This document shows, piece after piece, positions 1 to 10,852 of a stretch of 64,000 nucleotides of DNA. The position numbers were made by a program, and so were the translations under genes. Source of the DNA: Bradyrhizobium viridifuturi. Its GTDB lineage: Bacteria; Pseudomonadota; Alphaproteobacteria; Rhizobiales; Xanthobacteraceae. The notes beneath the pieces were generated by a model that was not told the origin of the DNA, searched no databases, and was given only the letters and a program-made list of their open reading frames with translations. Position 1 is the first letter of the stretch. Every line of letters starts with the position of its first letter. Location of the stretch: positions 62,001-126,000 of the forward strand of contig NZ_LGTB01000008.1 in assembly GCF_001238275.1 (NCBI RefSeq). Direction: 5' to 3'.

Positions 1-2
1 CC

Positions 3-2159
3 AAGGCGATGCCGGGCGTGCTCGGGGTATGGACCGGCGCCGACCTCGCGGCCGCCGGCTACAAGCCGTTCACCTGCGGCCTGCCGCTGAAGAATCGCGA
101 CGGCTCGCCGCTGCTGCAGACCAACCGCCCGGCGCTCGTCACCGACAAGGTGCGCTTCGTCGGCGATCCCGTCGCTTTCGTGGTCGCGGAGACCGCAGCT
201 CAAGCGCGCGATGCCGCCGAGGCGGTCGGGGTCGACATCGAGCCGCTGCCGGCGGTGACGGATGCGGCGGAAGCGGCCAAGCCCGGCGCGCCGCAGCTCT
301 ACGACAACATCCCCAACAACGTCGCGCTCGATTATCACTATGGCGACACCGCGAAGATCGAGGCGGCGTTCGCCGCCGCCGCACACGTCACCAAGCTCGA
401 CATCGTCAACACCCGCGTCGCCGTGGTCTCGATGGAGCCGCGCGTCGCGCTCGCCCACTACGACAAGGCAACCGAGCGCTTCACGCTGCAGGTGCCGACC
501 CAGGGCGTCTCCGGCAACAAGGCAATCCTGGCGCGCCTGCTCAACGTGCCCGCCGACAAGGTCCGCATCCTCACCGGCAATGTCGGCGGCTCGTTCGGGA
601 TGAAGAACCTCAACTATCCCGAATACACCTGCATCGCGCATGCGGCGCGCGAGCTCGGCCGTCCCGTGAAGTGGCTCGACGAACGCTCGACCAGCTTCCT
701 GTCCGACAGCCAGGGCCGCGCACAACTGATCCATGCCGAGCTCGCGCTCGACGCCGACGGCAAGTTCCTCGCGGTGCGCCTCTCCGGTTATGGCAATCTC
801 GGCGCCTACATCACCGGCGTTGCGCCGGGCCCGCTGTCGCTCAACACTGGCAAGAACCTCGCCAGCGTCTATCGCACGCCGCTGCTTGGCGTCGACATCA
901 AGACGGTCCTGACCAACACCACGCTGATGGGCGCCTATCGCGGCGCCGGCCGGCCCGAGGCCAATTACTACATGGAGCGGCTGATCGACGCCGCCGCCGA
1001 CGAGATGGGCATCAACCGCTTCACCTTGCGCAAGCGCAACTTCATCAAGCCGTCGCAGCTGCCATTCCCGGCGGCTTCCGGCGTCACCTACGACAGCGGC
1101 GATTTCGCCGGCGTGTTCCAGAAGGCGCTGGAAATTTCCGACTACGACAATTTCGCCAAGCGCAAGAAGGAGAGCAGGAAGAGCGGCAAGCTGCGTGGCA
1201 TCGCCGTCGGCTCCTATCTCGAGGTCACCGCGCCGCCCTCTGGCGAGCTCGGCAAGATCACCTTCGAGCCCGACGGCTCGGTGAAGCTCACCACCGGCAC
1301 GCTGGATTACGGCCAGGGCCACGCCACGCCGTTCGCCCAAGTGCTGTCCGAGCAACTCGGGGTGCCCTTCGAGAAGATCACGCTCGAACAGGGCGACAGC
1401 GATCTCGTGCGGTTCGGCAACGGCACCGGCGGCTCGCGCTCGATCACTGCGACGGGACAGGCGATCGTCGAGGCTTCCGCGCTCGTCGTCGAGAAGGGCA
1501 AGAAGGCCGCCGCACACATGCTGGAGGCCTCCGAGGCCGATATCGAGTTCGGCCAGGGCCGCTTCACCATTGCCGGCACCGACCGCTCGATCGGCATCAT
1601 GGAGCTCGCCGAGCGGATGCGCGCCGGCAAGATGCCGGAGGGCACACCTGAGACGCTCGACGTCGACCACGCCACCAAGGAAACCGCGTCGACCTTCCCG
1701 AACGGCTGCCACGTCGCCGAGGTCGAGATCGATCCCGACACCGGCGTGACACGGATCGTGCGCTACTCGGCGGTCAACGATTTCGGCGTCGTGGTCAATC
1801 CGATGATCGTCGCGGGCCAGTTGCATGGCGGCGTGGCGCAGGGCATCGGCCAGGCGCTGATGGAGGAAGTCAGCTACGACGCCTCCGGCCAGCCGATCAC
1901 CGGCTCGTTCATGGACTACGCCCTGCCGCGCGCCGGCGACGTGCCCGCGATGCAGGTCGGCGATCACCCCTCGCCGGCGAAGTCCAACCCGCTCGGTACC
2001 AAGGGCTGCGGCGAAGCCGGCTGCGCCGGCAGCCTCGTCTGCATCGTCAACGCCGTGGTGGACGCACTGTCGGAATACGGCGTCAAGCATATCAACATGC
2101 CGCTGACGCCCGAACGTGTCTGGCGCGCGATCCAGGACGCCAAGGCGAACGCGGCATAA
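3..2159 (+). CDS. Xanthine dehydrogenase family molybdopterin-binding subunit (CoxL form-II-like), 5' end cut by window
   Basis: This is the large, molybdenum-cofactor-binding subunit of a xanthine-oxidase-family hydroxylase. The reading frame is open from the first bases of the window (KAMPGVLGVWTGADL), which is the a/b-hammerhead domain, so roughly the first 70 residues lie outside. The cofactor motif GGSFGMKN is near base 585. AYRGAGRPE is near base 930 and is the signature of form II (CoxL-like) enzymes rather than the AYXCSFR of true form I CO dehydrogenase. GCGEAGCAG near base 2008 carries the expected catalytic Glu. The [2Fe-2S] and FAD subunits are not in view and would lie upstream if present. 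The substrate cannot be read from sequence; a CO dehydrogenase label would be unsafe. Confidence 0.93.
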   Translation, partial: KAMPGVLGVWTGADLAAAGYKPFTCGLPLKNRDGSPLLQTNRPALVTDKVRFVGDPVAFVVAETAAQARDAAEAVGVDIEPLPAVTDAAEAAKPGAPQLYDNIPNNVALDYHYGDTAKIEAAFAAAAHVTKLDIVNTRVAVVSMEPRVALAHYDKATERFTLQVPTQGVSGNKAILARLLNVPADKVRILTGNVGGSFGMKNLNYPEYTCIAHAARELGRPVKWLDERSTSFLSDSQGRAQLIHAELALDADGKFLAVRLSGYGNLGAYITGVAPGPLSLNTGKNLASVYRTPLLGVDIKTVLTNTTLMGAYRGAGRPEANYYMERLIDAAADEMGINRFTLRKRNFIKPSQLPFPAASGVTYDSGDFAGVFQKALEISDYDNFAKRKKESRKSGKLRGIAVGSYLEVTAPPSGELGKITFEPDGSVKLTTGTLDYGQGHATPFAQVLSEQLGVPFEKITLEQGDSDLVRFGNGTGGSRSITATGQAIVEASALVVEKGKKAAAHMLEASEADIEFGQGRFTIAGTDRSIGIMELAERMRAGKMPEGTPETLDVDHATKETASTFPNGCHVAEVEIDPDTGVTRIVRYSAVNDFGVVVNPMIVAGQLHGGVAQGIGQALMEEVSYDASGQPITGSFMDYALPRAGDVPAMQVGDHPSPAKSNPLGTKGCGEAGCAGSLVCIVNAVVDALSEYGVKHINMPLTPERVWRAIQDAKANAA

Positions 2160-2186
2160 GGGCGCCGCTTCGCCTCACCCATCGCT

Positions 2187-2288
2187 GTCATCACCCGCGA
2201 AAGCGGGTGATCCAGTATTCCAGAGACGTCAGCGATAGAACCGAGAAGCCGCAGCGTACTGGATACCCCGCATGCGCGGGGTATGACA
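2187..2288. repeat. Compound palindromic intergenic repeat, GAAA-loop type (copy 1)
   Basis: The element starts tgtcat and ends atgaca. It holds a perfect hairpin at 2191-2210 (tcacccgc, GAAA loop, gcgggtga), a second perfect hairpin at 2264-2283 (taccccgc / gcggggta), and outer arms tccagta / tactgga at 2211-2217 and 2257-2263. It lies between the convergent ends of the molybdenum hydroxylase and isomerase genes, where it could also act as a terminator. A relative with the same arm order lies at 30931-31039. Confidence 0.8.
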
Positions 2289-2346
2289 GTTTGTGCGTGT
2301 GGATGGTTTTTGCCTCTTCCCTACGCCGGCGCCCGCTCGGGTCCGA

Positions 2347-2955
2347 TCAAGCCGATTTCTTCAGCGCGCGTTCCAGAAACTCCAGGCGGTCCTGCCCCCA
2401 GAAAATCTCGCCGGACGGCAGCACGTAGCTCGGCGCGCCGAAAACGCCGGCCTTCAGCGCGTCCTGCGTGTTCGCCTCGTAGAGCCGGTCAAGCTCGGCA
2501 TCCGACGGAGCGCCTGCGCGCACGGCCGCAGCGTCGAGGCCGGCACGTTGCGCGGCGGCCGACATGACATCCGCGTCGGAGAGCGCCTCCTCGCGCTCCC
2601 AGATGGCGCGGCCGAATTCCAGCGACAGCCGGTGGGCATCCTTGCCCTGCAGGGCGGCAGCAATGACGAGACGCACCGCCGCGAGGTCGTCGCTCGGAAA
2701 ATGCTTGGGCTCGATGTTGAGCGGAATGCCCCTCACCTCACGCCAGCGCTTCAGCTCGACCAGGCGGTAGGCCTGCCGTTGCGGCGAGCGCTTTGGCAGC
2801 GGCAAGCCACCGGTCTGCTCGAAGATCGGACCGAACTTGCAGGGCTTGGCGTTGACGGTCGCGCCATGGCGCCGCGCGATCTCGGCAAACGGCGCGCTGC
2901 CCATAAACGTCCAGGGCGAGTTGAGCGACAGGTAATAGTCGATGATGACCGACAT
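2347..2955 (-). CDS. 2-hydroxychromene-2-carboxylate isomerase family protein (DsbA-like fold)
   Basis: The 202-residue protein has the thioredoxin/DsbA-like fold of the kappa-class GST / NahD family. Its N-terminus MSVIIDYYLSLNSPWTFMG places Ser13 where family members activate glutathione; there is no CxxC, so it is not a disulfide oxidase. KFGPIFEQTGGLPLPKRSP and the C-terminal GAPSYVLPSGEIFWGQDRL are typical of the family. In naphthalene degraders this enzyme isomerises 2-hydroxychromene-2-carboxylate, but most homologues in this kind of genome have unknown substrates. Its start codon directly abuts the stop of the hotdog-fold gene at 2956, so the two are co-transcribed and probably translationally coupled. 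Confidence 0.88.
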   Translation of the reverse strand: MSVIIDYYLSLNSPWTFMGSAPFAEIARRHGATVNAKPCKFGPIFEQTGGLPLPKRSPQRQAYRLVELKRWREVRGIPLNIEPKHFPSDDLAAVRLVIAAALQGKDAHRLSLEFGRAIWEREEALSDADVMSAAAQRAGLDAAAVRAGAPSDAELDRLYEANTQDALKAGVFGAPSYVLPSGEIFWGQDRLEFLERALKKSA

Positions 2956-3759
2956 CTACGCCGCCGCCTGTTCGCGCGGCTGGGTGATCGCGATGTGCCA
3001 GCAATGCGCGAGTGGCTTGCCGTTGCCGAGCACCAGCGCATCGAGTTCGACGAAGCGGTGGCCCTTCTTGTCGTAATTGCCGGTCACCTTGGCTCGTGCC
3101 GTCAGCTCGTCACCGATCTTGCCCGCCGACAGCAGCTGCATGCGGGTGCCGACATGGATCCAGGGCCCGAGGATCGCATTGTCGACCAAGACCTTGTTCA
3201 TCACCCGTGGTAGCAGGCCGGGATGGCCGAGACCTTCACGCAGATAGATCGGGTCGGTCTCCCTGATATCGGCGAGATACTCCTTCGCCGCATCGCCCGA
3301 CCAGTCGCGCGGGATGACGCCGAGCCACTTGCCCTCCTCATAGGACGACGCGCTGACCGGCTTGCGTTCGGCAACCGCGGCGACCTGCTTGTAATCGTCG
3401 AGCGTGAATGCCGGCGCAGACGCCGGCAGCGACGCAGTGCCGGTGGCACAGAGCTCGCCGCGGCTATGGAGTTCGATCGACAGTCCATTGCCGGTCTCCC
3501 GGCCGGTCAGTTCCGCGATCTCGCCGTCATAGACCGGCTTGACGAACCGCGCCTCGATCAGGCCGCGTTCGAGGAAATCGCGGCCCCATTTCTCGACCGG
3601 CAGGTGCATCATGTAGGCCATCACGTCGACGCCGGGTACCAGACCGCCGGAAAAGCCGAACTTCCGCGCCACCGTGTCGTCGTGGATCTTGTTTTCCGAG
3701 AGCTTGGAGGTGTTGTAAGCCGAGACGCGATAGGTCTGCGCGGCGGTCGTCGAAGACAT
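2956..3759 (-). CDS. Hotdog-fold acyl-dehydratase-like (MaoC-related) protein
   Basis: The 267-residue protein begins MSSTTAAQTYRVSAYN. I chose the start at 3759 because it has an AAGGGG ribosome site 7-8 bases upstream; an in-frame start 84 bases further upstream would add a tail unlike the family. The N-terminal half contains NKIHDDTVARKFGFSGGLVPGV followed by RFVKPVYDGE, the layout of a MaoC/hotdog domain, and the C-terminal half looks like a second degenerate hotdog. The classic hydratase D-x(4)-H motif is not obvious, so it may be a thioesterase- or dehydratase-like protein of unknown substrate. It heads a two-gene operon with the isomerase. Confidence 0.78.
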   Translation of the reverse strand: MSSTTAAQTYRVSAYNTSKLSENKIHDDTVARKFGFSGGLVPGVDVMAYMMHLPVEKWGRDFLERGLIEARFVKPVYDGEIAELTGRETGNGLSIELHSRGELCATGTASLPASAPAFTLDDYKQVAAVAERKPVSASSYEEGKWLGVIPRDWSGDAAKEYLADIRETDPIYLREGLGHPGLLPRVMNKVLVDNAILGPWIHVGTRMQLLSAGKIGDELTARAKVTGNYDKKGHRFVELDALVLGNGKPLAHCWHIAITQPREQAAA

Positions 3760-3893
3760 CGGGTTTCCCCTTATTTCGGTTGTTTTTCGCAGGCAATCGT
3801 AGTCGAACCGGGCAGCGTGACAAGCCTCTCGTTTTGCTCGCAATTTTCCGCACCATGGAGTACACGCAGGCCGTGCCTGCGAACCCTGAATCG

Positions 3894-4391
3894 ATGACTG
3901 AAACCCCCGCCCTGACCCGCATCTATGTCGACGCCGACGCCTGTCCGGTGAAGGACGAAATCTATCGCGTCGCGATCCGGCTCGGCGTGCCGGTCAGCGT
4001 GGTCGCGGGCAATTTCATCCGTGTACCGCAGGATCCGCTGATCGAGCGCATCGCCGCCGGTTCCGGCATGGATGCCGCCGACGACTGGATCGCCGAACGC
4101 GCCCATGCGGGCGACGTCGTGATCACCGCCGACATTCCGCTGGCGAGCCGCTGCGTGAAGGCCGGCGCCGACGTAATCGCGCCGAACGGCAAGCCCTTCA
4201 CCGAGCAATCGATCGGCATGACGCTCGCGGTGCGCAACCTGATGACTGACCTGCGTTCGTCCGGCGAGATCACCGGCGGGCCGAAATCATACTCGCCGCG
4301 CGACCGCTCGACCTTCCTGTCGACGCTCGACCAGACCATCCGCCGCATCCAGCGCCGCCGCGCCGAGCAGGCACCGGCGAACGGGAGTTAG
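3894..4391 (+). CDS. YaiI/YqxD (DUF188) family protein
   Basis: The family motif YVDADACPVKDEIYRVA sits at the N-terminus, followed by GDVVITADIPLASRC and NGKPFTEQSIG, all hallmarks of the conserved YaiI/YqxD family. The fold resembles PIN-type nucleases; biochemical function is not established. I prefer the start at 3894 (MTETPALTR). An in-frame ATG at 3855 would add 13 residues, and neither has a convincing ribosome site. The gene diverges from the hotdog-fold gene and ends five bases before uup. Confidence 0.9.
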   Translation: MTETPALTRIYVDADACPVKDEIYRVAIRLGVPVSVVAGNFIRVPQDPLIERIAAGSGMDAADDWIAERAHAGDVVITADIPLASRCVKAGADVIAPNGKPFTEQSIGMTLAVRNLMTDLRSSGEITGGPKSYSPRDRSTFLSTLDQTIRRIQRRRAEQAPANGS

Positions 4392-4395
4392 CGCG

Positions 4396-6213
<1,818 letters not shown>

Positions 6214-6227
6214 TTCGTAGAGCCGTC

Positions 6228-6303
6228 GGATGGGTAGAGCGAAGCGAAACCCATCACGGCAAGACGACCAATATCGATGGGTTTCGCTTCGCTCTACCCA
6301 TCC
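6228..6303. repeat. Perfect 27-bp inverted repeat
   Basis: The arms at 6228-6254 and 6277-6303 are exact reverse complements, separated by 22 bases. Each reads as a gggtagagcgaagcgaaaccc-type sequence common between genes in Bradyrhizobium-like genomes. It begins 14 bases after the uup stop and ends 27 bases before the next start, so it could terminate uup transcription or stabilise mRNA. Confidence 0.9.
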
Positions 6304-6330
6304 TACGAGGCCGGAGAAGAAGGACAGACA

Positions 6331-7410
6331 ATGACCACGCCCCTCGCCGCCAAGATCGCCAGGGAATACGGCACGCCCTGCGCCGTGATCGACATGGACC
6401 GGGTCGAGCGCAACATCGCGCGCATCCAGAAGGCCTGCGACGAGGCCGGAATCGCCAACCGGCCGCACATCAAGACCCACAAGAATCCGATGCTGGCGCA
6501 GCTTCAGATCAAGGCCGGCGCCAGGGGCATCACCTGCCAGAAGCTCGGCGAAGCCGAGATCATGGCCGACAGCGGCATCGACGACATCCTGATCAGCTAC
6601 AATCTGCTCGGCGACGAGAAGATGGCGCGGCTCGGCGCGCTGCAAGGCAAGGCTAACGTCACCGTCGCGGCGGATAATTCCGTCGTTATCGGCGATCTGC
6701 CGAAGGCGGCGGCCGCTTCGGGCCGTCCGCTCTCGGTCGTTGTCGAATGCGATACCGGGCGCAAGCGCGCCGGCGTCGAGACCCCGGCCGAGGCGATCGC
6801 GCTGGCGCGCGAGATCGCCGGCTCAAAGGGCCTGAGCTTCGCGGGCTTCATGCTGTACCCGACCGAAACCGGCTGGGCGGATGCGCAGAAATTCTACGAC
6901 GAGGCGCTGGCCGGCGTGCGCGCCCACGGCCTCGATGCGGCGATCGTCTCGACCGGCGGCACGCCGAACCTCGTCAATCTCGGCAGATTGAAGGGCGGCA
7001 CCGAGCACCGTTTCGGCACCTACATCTACAACGACCGCATGCAGGTCGCGGCCGGCGTCGCGACCTGGGACGATTGCGCGCTGCATATCTATTCCACCGT
7101 GGTCAGCCGCGCCGGCCCCGAGCGCGGCATCCTCGATGCCGGCTCCAAGACGCTGACCTCGGACACCGGCGGGCTCGAAGGCCATGGCCTGATCCTCGAA
7201 CATCCCGAGGCCAAGATCGCGCGCTTTGCCGAGGAGCACGGCTTCCTCGACCTATCCCGCAGCAACACGCGGCCGAATGTCGGCGACGTCGTGCGGATCG
7301 TGCCCAATCACGTCTGCGTTGTCGTCAACATGATGGACGAGGTCGTGATGGTGCGCGGCGACGAGATCATCGGCGCGTTGCCGGTGACGGCGCGCGGCAA
7401 GCTGCGCTAG
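6331..7410 (+). CDS. PLP-dependent D-threonine aldolase / D-serine dehydratase-like (alanine racemase N-domain) protein
   Basis: The 359-residue protein is of the DSD1/D-threonine aldolase type. PHIKTHKNP near residue 42 carries the PLP-binding lysine of the alanine-racemase-like barrel. The C-terminal GDVVRIVPNHVCVVVNMMDE has the His and Cys that bind the divalent metal in DSD1-type enzymes. The start at 6331 has a GAAGAAGGA ribosome site; an upstream in-frame start would read through the inverted repeat. Enzymes of this group cleave D-threonine or D-3-hydroxyamino acids, or dehydrate D-serine; sequence alone does not choose between them. The stop overlaps the convergent LysR stop by four bases. 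Confidence 0.87.
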   Translation: MTTPLAAKIAREYGTPCAVIDMDRVERNIARIQKACDEAGIANRPHIKTHKNPMLAQLQIKAGARGITCQKLGEAEIMADSGIDDILISYNLLGDEKMARLGALQGKANVTVAADNSVVIGDLPKAAAASGRPLSVVVECDTGRKRAGVETPAEAIALAREIAGSKGLSFAGFMLYPTETGWADAQKFYDEALAGVRAHGLDAAIVSTGGTPNLVNLGRLKGGTEHRFGTYIYNDRMQVAAGVATWDDCALHIYSTVVSRAGPERGILDAGSKTLTSDTGGLEGHGLILEHPEAKIARFAEEHGFLDLSRSNTRPNVGDVVRIVPNHVCVVVNMMDEVVMVRGDEIIGALPVTARGKLR

Positions 7411-8309
7411 GCGCGGATCAGCGCCTGCAGCTCCTGATCCAGCGCCGAACGAAACACCTCGATCGGCCGCGCCAGGCGGCCGGCGGGCGGACGGTGCACG
7501 ATCCAGGCGCGCACCGCGGCCTTGAACCCTTCGATCCTGACCACCTTAAGCCGGTTACGGAGCGCGCTTCGCTTCAGCGCGACCGGCGTCACGACGCCGA
7601 TGCCGAGCCCGCGCGCGACCAGCGACAGCCGCAGCTCACTGTCGAGCGCCTCGACCGCGACGTTGAACGGCAGATGCGCGGCTTCGAACTGGCGCTTCAA
7701 TGTTTGGCGGAAGCCGCAACCGTCCTGGTTCATCACCCATCCCATGCGCGACAGCCATTCGAGGTCGGCGGATTTCGGCAGCTTGATGTCGCGCGCGACG
7801 ACGAAGATGACCGGCTGCGCACCGAGATCGTCGGCGGCTAGGTCCGCCGGCGGCACGGCACCGTCCGGAATGCAGATCGCCGCCGCGTCCAGTTCGTTGC
7901 GGGAGACCGCGTCGACCTGGTGCGGCGAGAGACCCGCAACGACGCGCACTGCGAGGGCGGGAAACTCCGCGCGCACCGCATCGAGCGGACCGGCCAGCCC
8001 CGCCTCCGACAAATACGGCGTCAGGCCGAGCCTGAACTCGCCGCGCACCACGCCGTCATTGGCGACGCCCGACTTGAGGTCGTCAAGCATGCGCAGCACG
8101 CGGCGTCCCTGCTCATAGGCCTCGATCCCCGCAGCCGTCGGCCTCAGCGGCTTCGACAGGCGGTCGAGCAGCTGCGCGCCGAGCATCTCCTCGAGATTCT
8201 GGATCCGCCGCGTCACACCGGGCTGGGTCAAGTTCAGCCGCGCCGACGCCGCGACGATGGATCCGGTCTCCACCACGGCGACGAACGCCACGAGGTCATG
8301 CGTGTTCAT
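7407..8309 (-). CDS. LysR family transcriptional regulator
   Basis: The 300-residue protein has the N-terminal LysR helix-turn-helix (about residues 2-60, with ASARLNLTQPGVTRRIQNLE as the recognition region) and a C-terminal periplasmic-binding-like effector domain. It is divergent from the MFS gene at 8403, with 93 bases between them, so the transporter is its likely target. The effector is unknown. The copies of gcatatt at 8319 and 8350, 31 bp (about three helical turns) apart in this spacer, are a possible binding site. Confidence 0.93.
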   Translation of the reverse strand: MNTHDLVAFVAVVETGSIVAASARLNLTQPGVTRRIQNLEEMLGAQLLDRLSKPLRPTAAGIEAYEQGRRVLRMLDDLKSGVANDGVVRGEFRLGLTPYLSEAGLAGPLDAVRAEFPALAVRVVAGLSPHQVDAVSRNELDAAAICIPDGAVPPADLAADDLGAQPVIFVVARDIKLPKSADLEWLSRMGWVMNQDGCGFRQTLKRQFEAAHLPFNVAVEALDSELRLSLVARGLGIGVVTPVALKRSALRNRLKVVRIEGFKAAVRAWIVHRPPAGRLARPIEVFRSALDQELQALIRA

Positions 8310-8402
8310 AACAATCTCGCATATTCTTCATCATCTTATTTGAATTGTAGCATATTAGTCTGATCCCCTAAAGGGGGCCTCGCCACTTCCTCCCGAGGTC
8401 CC

Positions 8403-9620
8403 ATGACCATTTCCGAAGCCACCAAACTCTCCCCTGGCCGCACCGCCTCGGTGCGTCCGCTGATCTGGATCGGCGCCATCACGACCGGCACCGTCGTCAC
8501 CAATCTGTTTGCCCCGCAAATCCTGGTTGGCCTGATCGGCCGCTCGCTCGGCATGACAGCGTTCCAATCAGGCTTGATCTCGACGCTGACCCTGCTCGGC
8601 TACGCGCTCGGGCTGTTGCTGCTGGTGCCACTGGTCGACCTCGTCGAGAACAAACGGCTGATCCTGCGCACGCTGGCCTGCGCCATCATCACCGCGATCG
8701 GCACTGCGATGGCCCCGACGCCGGTGATCCTGCTCGCCGCCACCTTCATCCTCGGCGCGTCCTGCGCCGCGATCCAGATGGTGGTGCCGCTGGTGGCGTC
8801 GATGGTCCCGCCGGAACGTCGTGGACAGGCGATCGGCGACGTCATGAGCGGCTTGATGATCGGCATCCTGCTGTCGCGGCCGCTGGCAAGCCTGATCGCG
8901 GACAGCTGGAACTGGCGCGGCTACTATGTCATCTCGGCCGTACTGATGACGGTGCTCGCCGGCGCGCTGGCGCGCTATCTGCCGACCTTGCAGCCGGCGG
9001 CAAAAGTCAGCTACGGCGCGCTGCTGCGTTCGTTCCCCAAACTTTTGCGCGAGGAGCCGGTGCTGCGCGTGCGTTCCTGGACGGCCGCGCTGGTGATGGC
9101 ATCATTCACCGCGTTCTGGGCCGCTGTCGCGCTGCGCCTGCCGGAGGCGCCGTTCAAGCTCGATGCCAGGGGAATAGCGCTGTTCGCGCTGATCGGCGTT
9201 GCCGGTGCCGCAGCGACGCCGCTCGCCGGCCGCTGGGGCGATCGCGGTCTTGCGCGGCCGCTGCTGATCGTCTCGCACCTTCTCATTGCCGGTGCGCTCG
9301 CGCTCTGCGCCTGGGCCGGCATGATCGAGTCGCAGGTCGCTGCCCTTTCACTGCTTGGTGTCGGCGCCGTGCTGCTCGATTTCGGCATCACCACCGACCA
9401 GACGCTCGGCCGCCGCGCCGTCAACCTGCTGCAACCCGAGGCGCGCGGCCGGATCAACGGCCTGTTCGTGGCGCTGTTCTTCATCGGCGGCGCGGTCGGC
9501 GCGGCAGCAGCATCCACGGCGTGGAGCTATGGCGGCTGGACGGCGGTCTGCGCGGTCGCCGCCACGTTCGGCGTGCTCGGCCTGATCACCGATCTTGCAA
9601 CGAAGACGGGTACGGAATAA
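8403..9620 (+). CDS. MFS transporter
   Basis: This 405-residue inner-membrane protein has about 12 hydrophobic helices, with the loop VDLVENKRLILR between helices 2 and 3 and a second half-repeat starting near residue 215. RRGQAIGDVMSGLMIGILLSRPLA is typical of drug- or metabolite-efflux MFS proteins. The divergent LysR gene suggests inducible expression. The substrate is unknown. The gene ends six bases before the convergent flavoprotein stop. Confidence 0.9.
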   Translation: MTISEATKLSPGRTASVRPLIWIGAITTGTVVTNLFAPQILVGLIGRSLGMTAFQSGLISTLTLLGYALGLLLLVPLVDLVENKRLILRTLACAIITAIGTAMAPTPVILLAATFILGASCAAIQMVVPLVASMVPPERRGQAIGDVMSGLMIGILLSRPLASLIADSWNWRGYYVISAVLMTVLAGALARYLPTLQPAAKVSYGALLRSFPKLLREEPVLRVRSWTAALVMASFTAFWAAVALRLPEAPFKLDARGIALFALIGVAGAAATPLAGRWGDRGLARPLLIVSHLLIAGALALCAWAGMIESQVAALSLLGVGAVLLDFGITTDQTLGRRAVNLLQPEARGRINGLFVALFFIGGAVGAAAASTAWSYGGWTAVCAVAATFGVLGLITDLATKTGTE

Positions 9621-9626
9621 GCCGCC

Positions 9627-10850
9627 TCACAAGGCGCGTTGCGCGAGCCAGCTCAACGCGCCCTTCCCGGCGGCAACGCCGGTCGCGAACGATGCCTGCA
9701 ACAGATAGCCGCCGGTCGGCGCCTCCCAGTCGAGCATCTCGCCGGCGGCGAAGACGCCGGGCAGCCGCCGCAGCATGAAATGCGCGTCGAGCTCGTCGAA
9801 CCTGATGCCGCCGGCGCTCGAGATCGCGCGTGCGATCGGCGCGACGCCCGTGAGCTGAACCGGAATAGCGTTGATCAACCGCGCGAGCTCTGCCGGCGAG
9901 AACGATGTCAATGGCCGGCCGGAGGCAATCGCCGCCTCCTGCATCAGCCCGATGCCGACAGGAGAGAGTTGCGCCGCCTTGCGCAGGAAATTCGCGAGCG
10001 ACTGCTTGCCGCGCGTCCCGGACAGCCGGGTGGTCAGCGCGGAGGCGTCGAGGTCCGGCCGCAGCGCGATCGTCAGCGTCGCCTGCCCGATGCCCAGCAC
10101 CGCCTCGCGCAATTCCGCCGACAGCGCGTAGATCGCGCCGCCTTCGATGCCCGTGCGGGTGACGACGGCCTCGCCGCGCACGGTATGCGGCCCTATCGTG
10201 AGGGCGACGCCCTTGAGCGGCTGCCCTTCAAACCGGTCGCGGAAGATATTTGACCACGCGACGGTGAAGCCGGAATTGGCCGGTCGCATCGGCGTGACGG
10301 CAACGCCCTTCGCGCCAAGGAGCTCCGCCCAGGCAGCGTCCGAGCCGAGCCGCGGCCAGCTGGCGCCGCCGAGCGCGAGCACGGTCGCGTCAGCCCTGAA
10401 CGCGCGCTTTCCGTCGGGTGTCTCGAATAGCAACGCACCTTGCGCATCCCATCCGACCCAGCGATGCCGGAATGCGAACGCGACGCCCGCGGCATCGAGC
10501 CGGCGGAGCCAGGCGCGCAGCAGCGGCGATGCCTTGAAGGCTTTTGGGAATACCCGGCCGCTGCTACCGACAAACGTCGGCTGCCCCAGAGCCTCGCTCC
10601 AGGCGCGCAAGGCGTCGGGCGGGAATGCCTCGATCGCGGATTTGAGGTGCGGCATCGCCTCGCGATAGCGCGCAAGGAAATCCGGCAGCGGCTCGGAGTG
10701 GGTGAGATTGAGCCCGCCGCGGCCGGCCATCAGGAACTTGCGGCCGGCCGACGGCATCGCGTCGTAGACGGTGACCTGTGCGCCGCCAGCCGCAAGAATT
10801 TCCGCCGCCATCAGGCCGGCAGGTCCGGCTCCGATGACGGCGACCTTCAT
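9627..10850 (-). CDS. TIGR03862-type NAD(P)/FAD-dependent oxidoreductase (HI0933/BaiN-like)
   Basis: The 407-residue flavoprotein opens with the FAD-binding GxGxxG motif VAVIGAGPAGLMAAEILAAGG, followed by AGRGGLNLTHSEP, a hallmark of the HI0933/BaiN group. ALGGASWPRLGSDAAWAELL and the C-terminal GVFAAGEMLDWEAPTGGYLLQ match the TIGR03862 subfamily. The physiological reaction is not established for this branch. Its start lies two bases after the stop of the upstream short-chain dehydrogenase gene, so the two are probably co-transcribed. Confidence 0.9.
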   Translation of the reverse strand: MKVAVIGAGPAGLMAAEILAAGGAQVTVYDAMPSAGRKFLMAGRGGLNLTHSEPLPDFLARYREAMPHLKSAIEAFPPDALRAWSEALGQPTFVGSSGRVFPKAFKASPLLRAWLRRLDAAGVAFAFRHRWVGWDAQGALLFETPDGKRAFRADATVLALGGASWPRLGSDAAWAELLGAKGVAVTPMRPANSGFTVAWSNIFRDRFEGQPLKGVALTIGPHTVRGEAVVTRTGIEGGAIYALSAELREAVLGIGQATLTIALRPDLDASALTTRLSGTRGKQSLANFLRKAAQLSPVGIGLMQEAAIASGRPLTSFSPAELARLINAIPVQLTGVAPIARAISSAGGIRFDELDAHFMLRRLPGVFAAGEMLDWEAPTGGYLLQASFATGVAAGKGALSWLAQRAL

Positions 10851-10852
10851 GC

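Noticed and set aside
2187..2288. Miniature transposon or insertion-sequence end
   Set aside because: It has terminal inversion but no transposase, no clear target-site duplication and a repeat-family structure; treated as a palindromic repeat.
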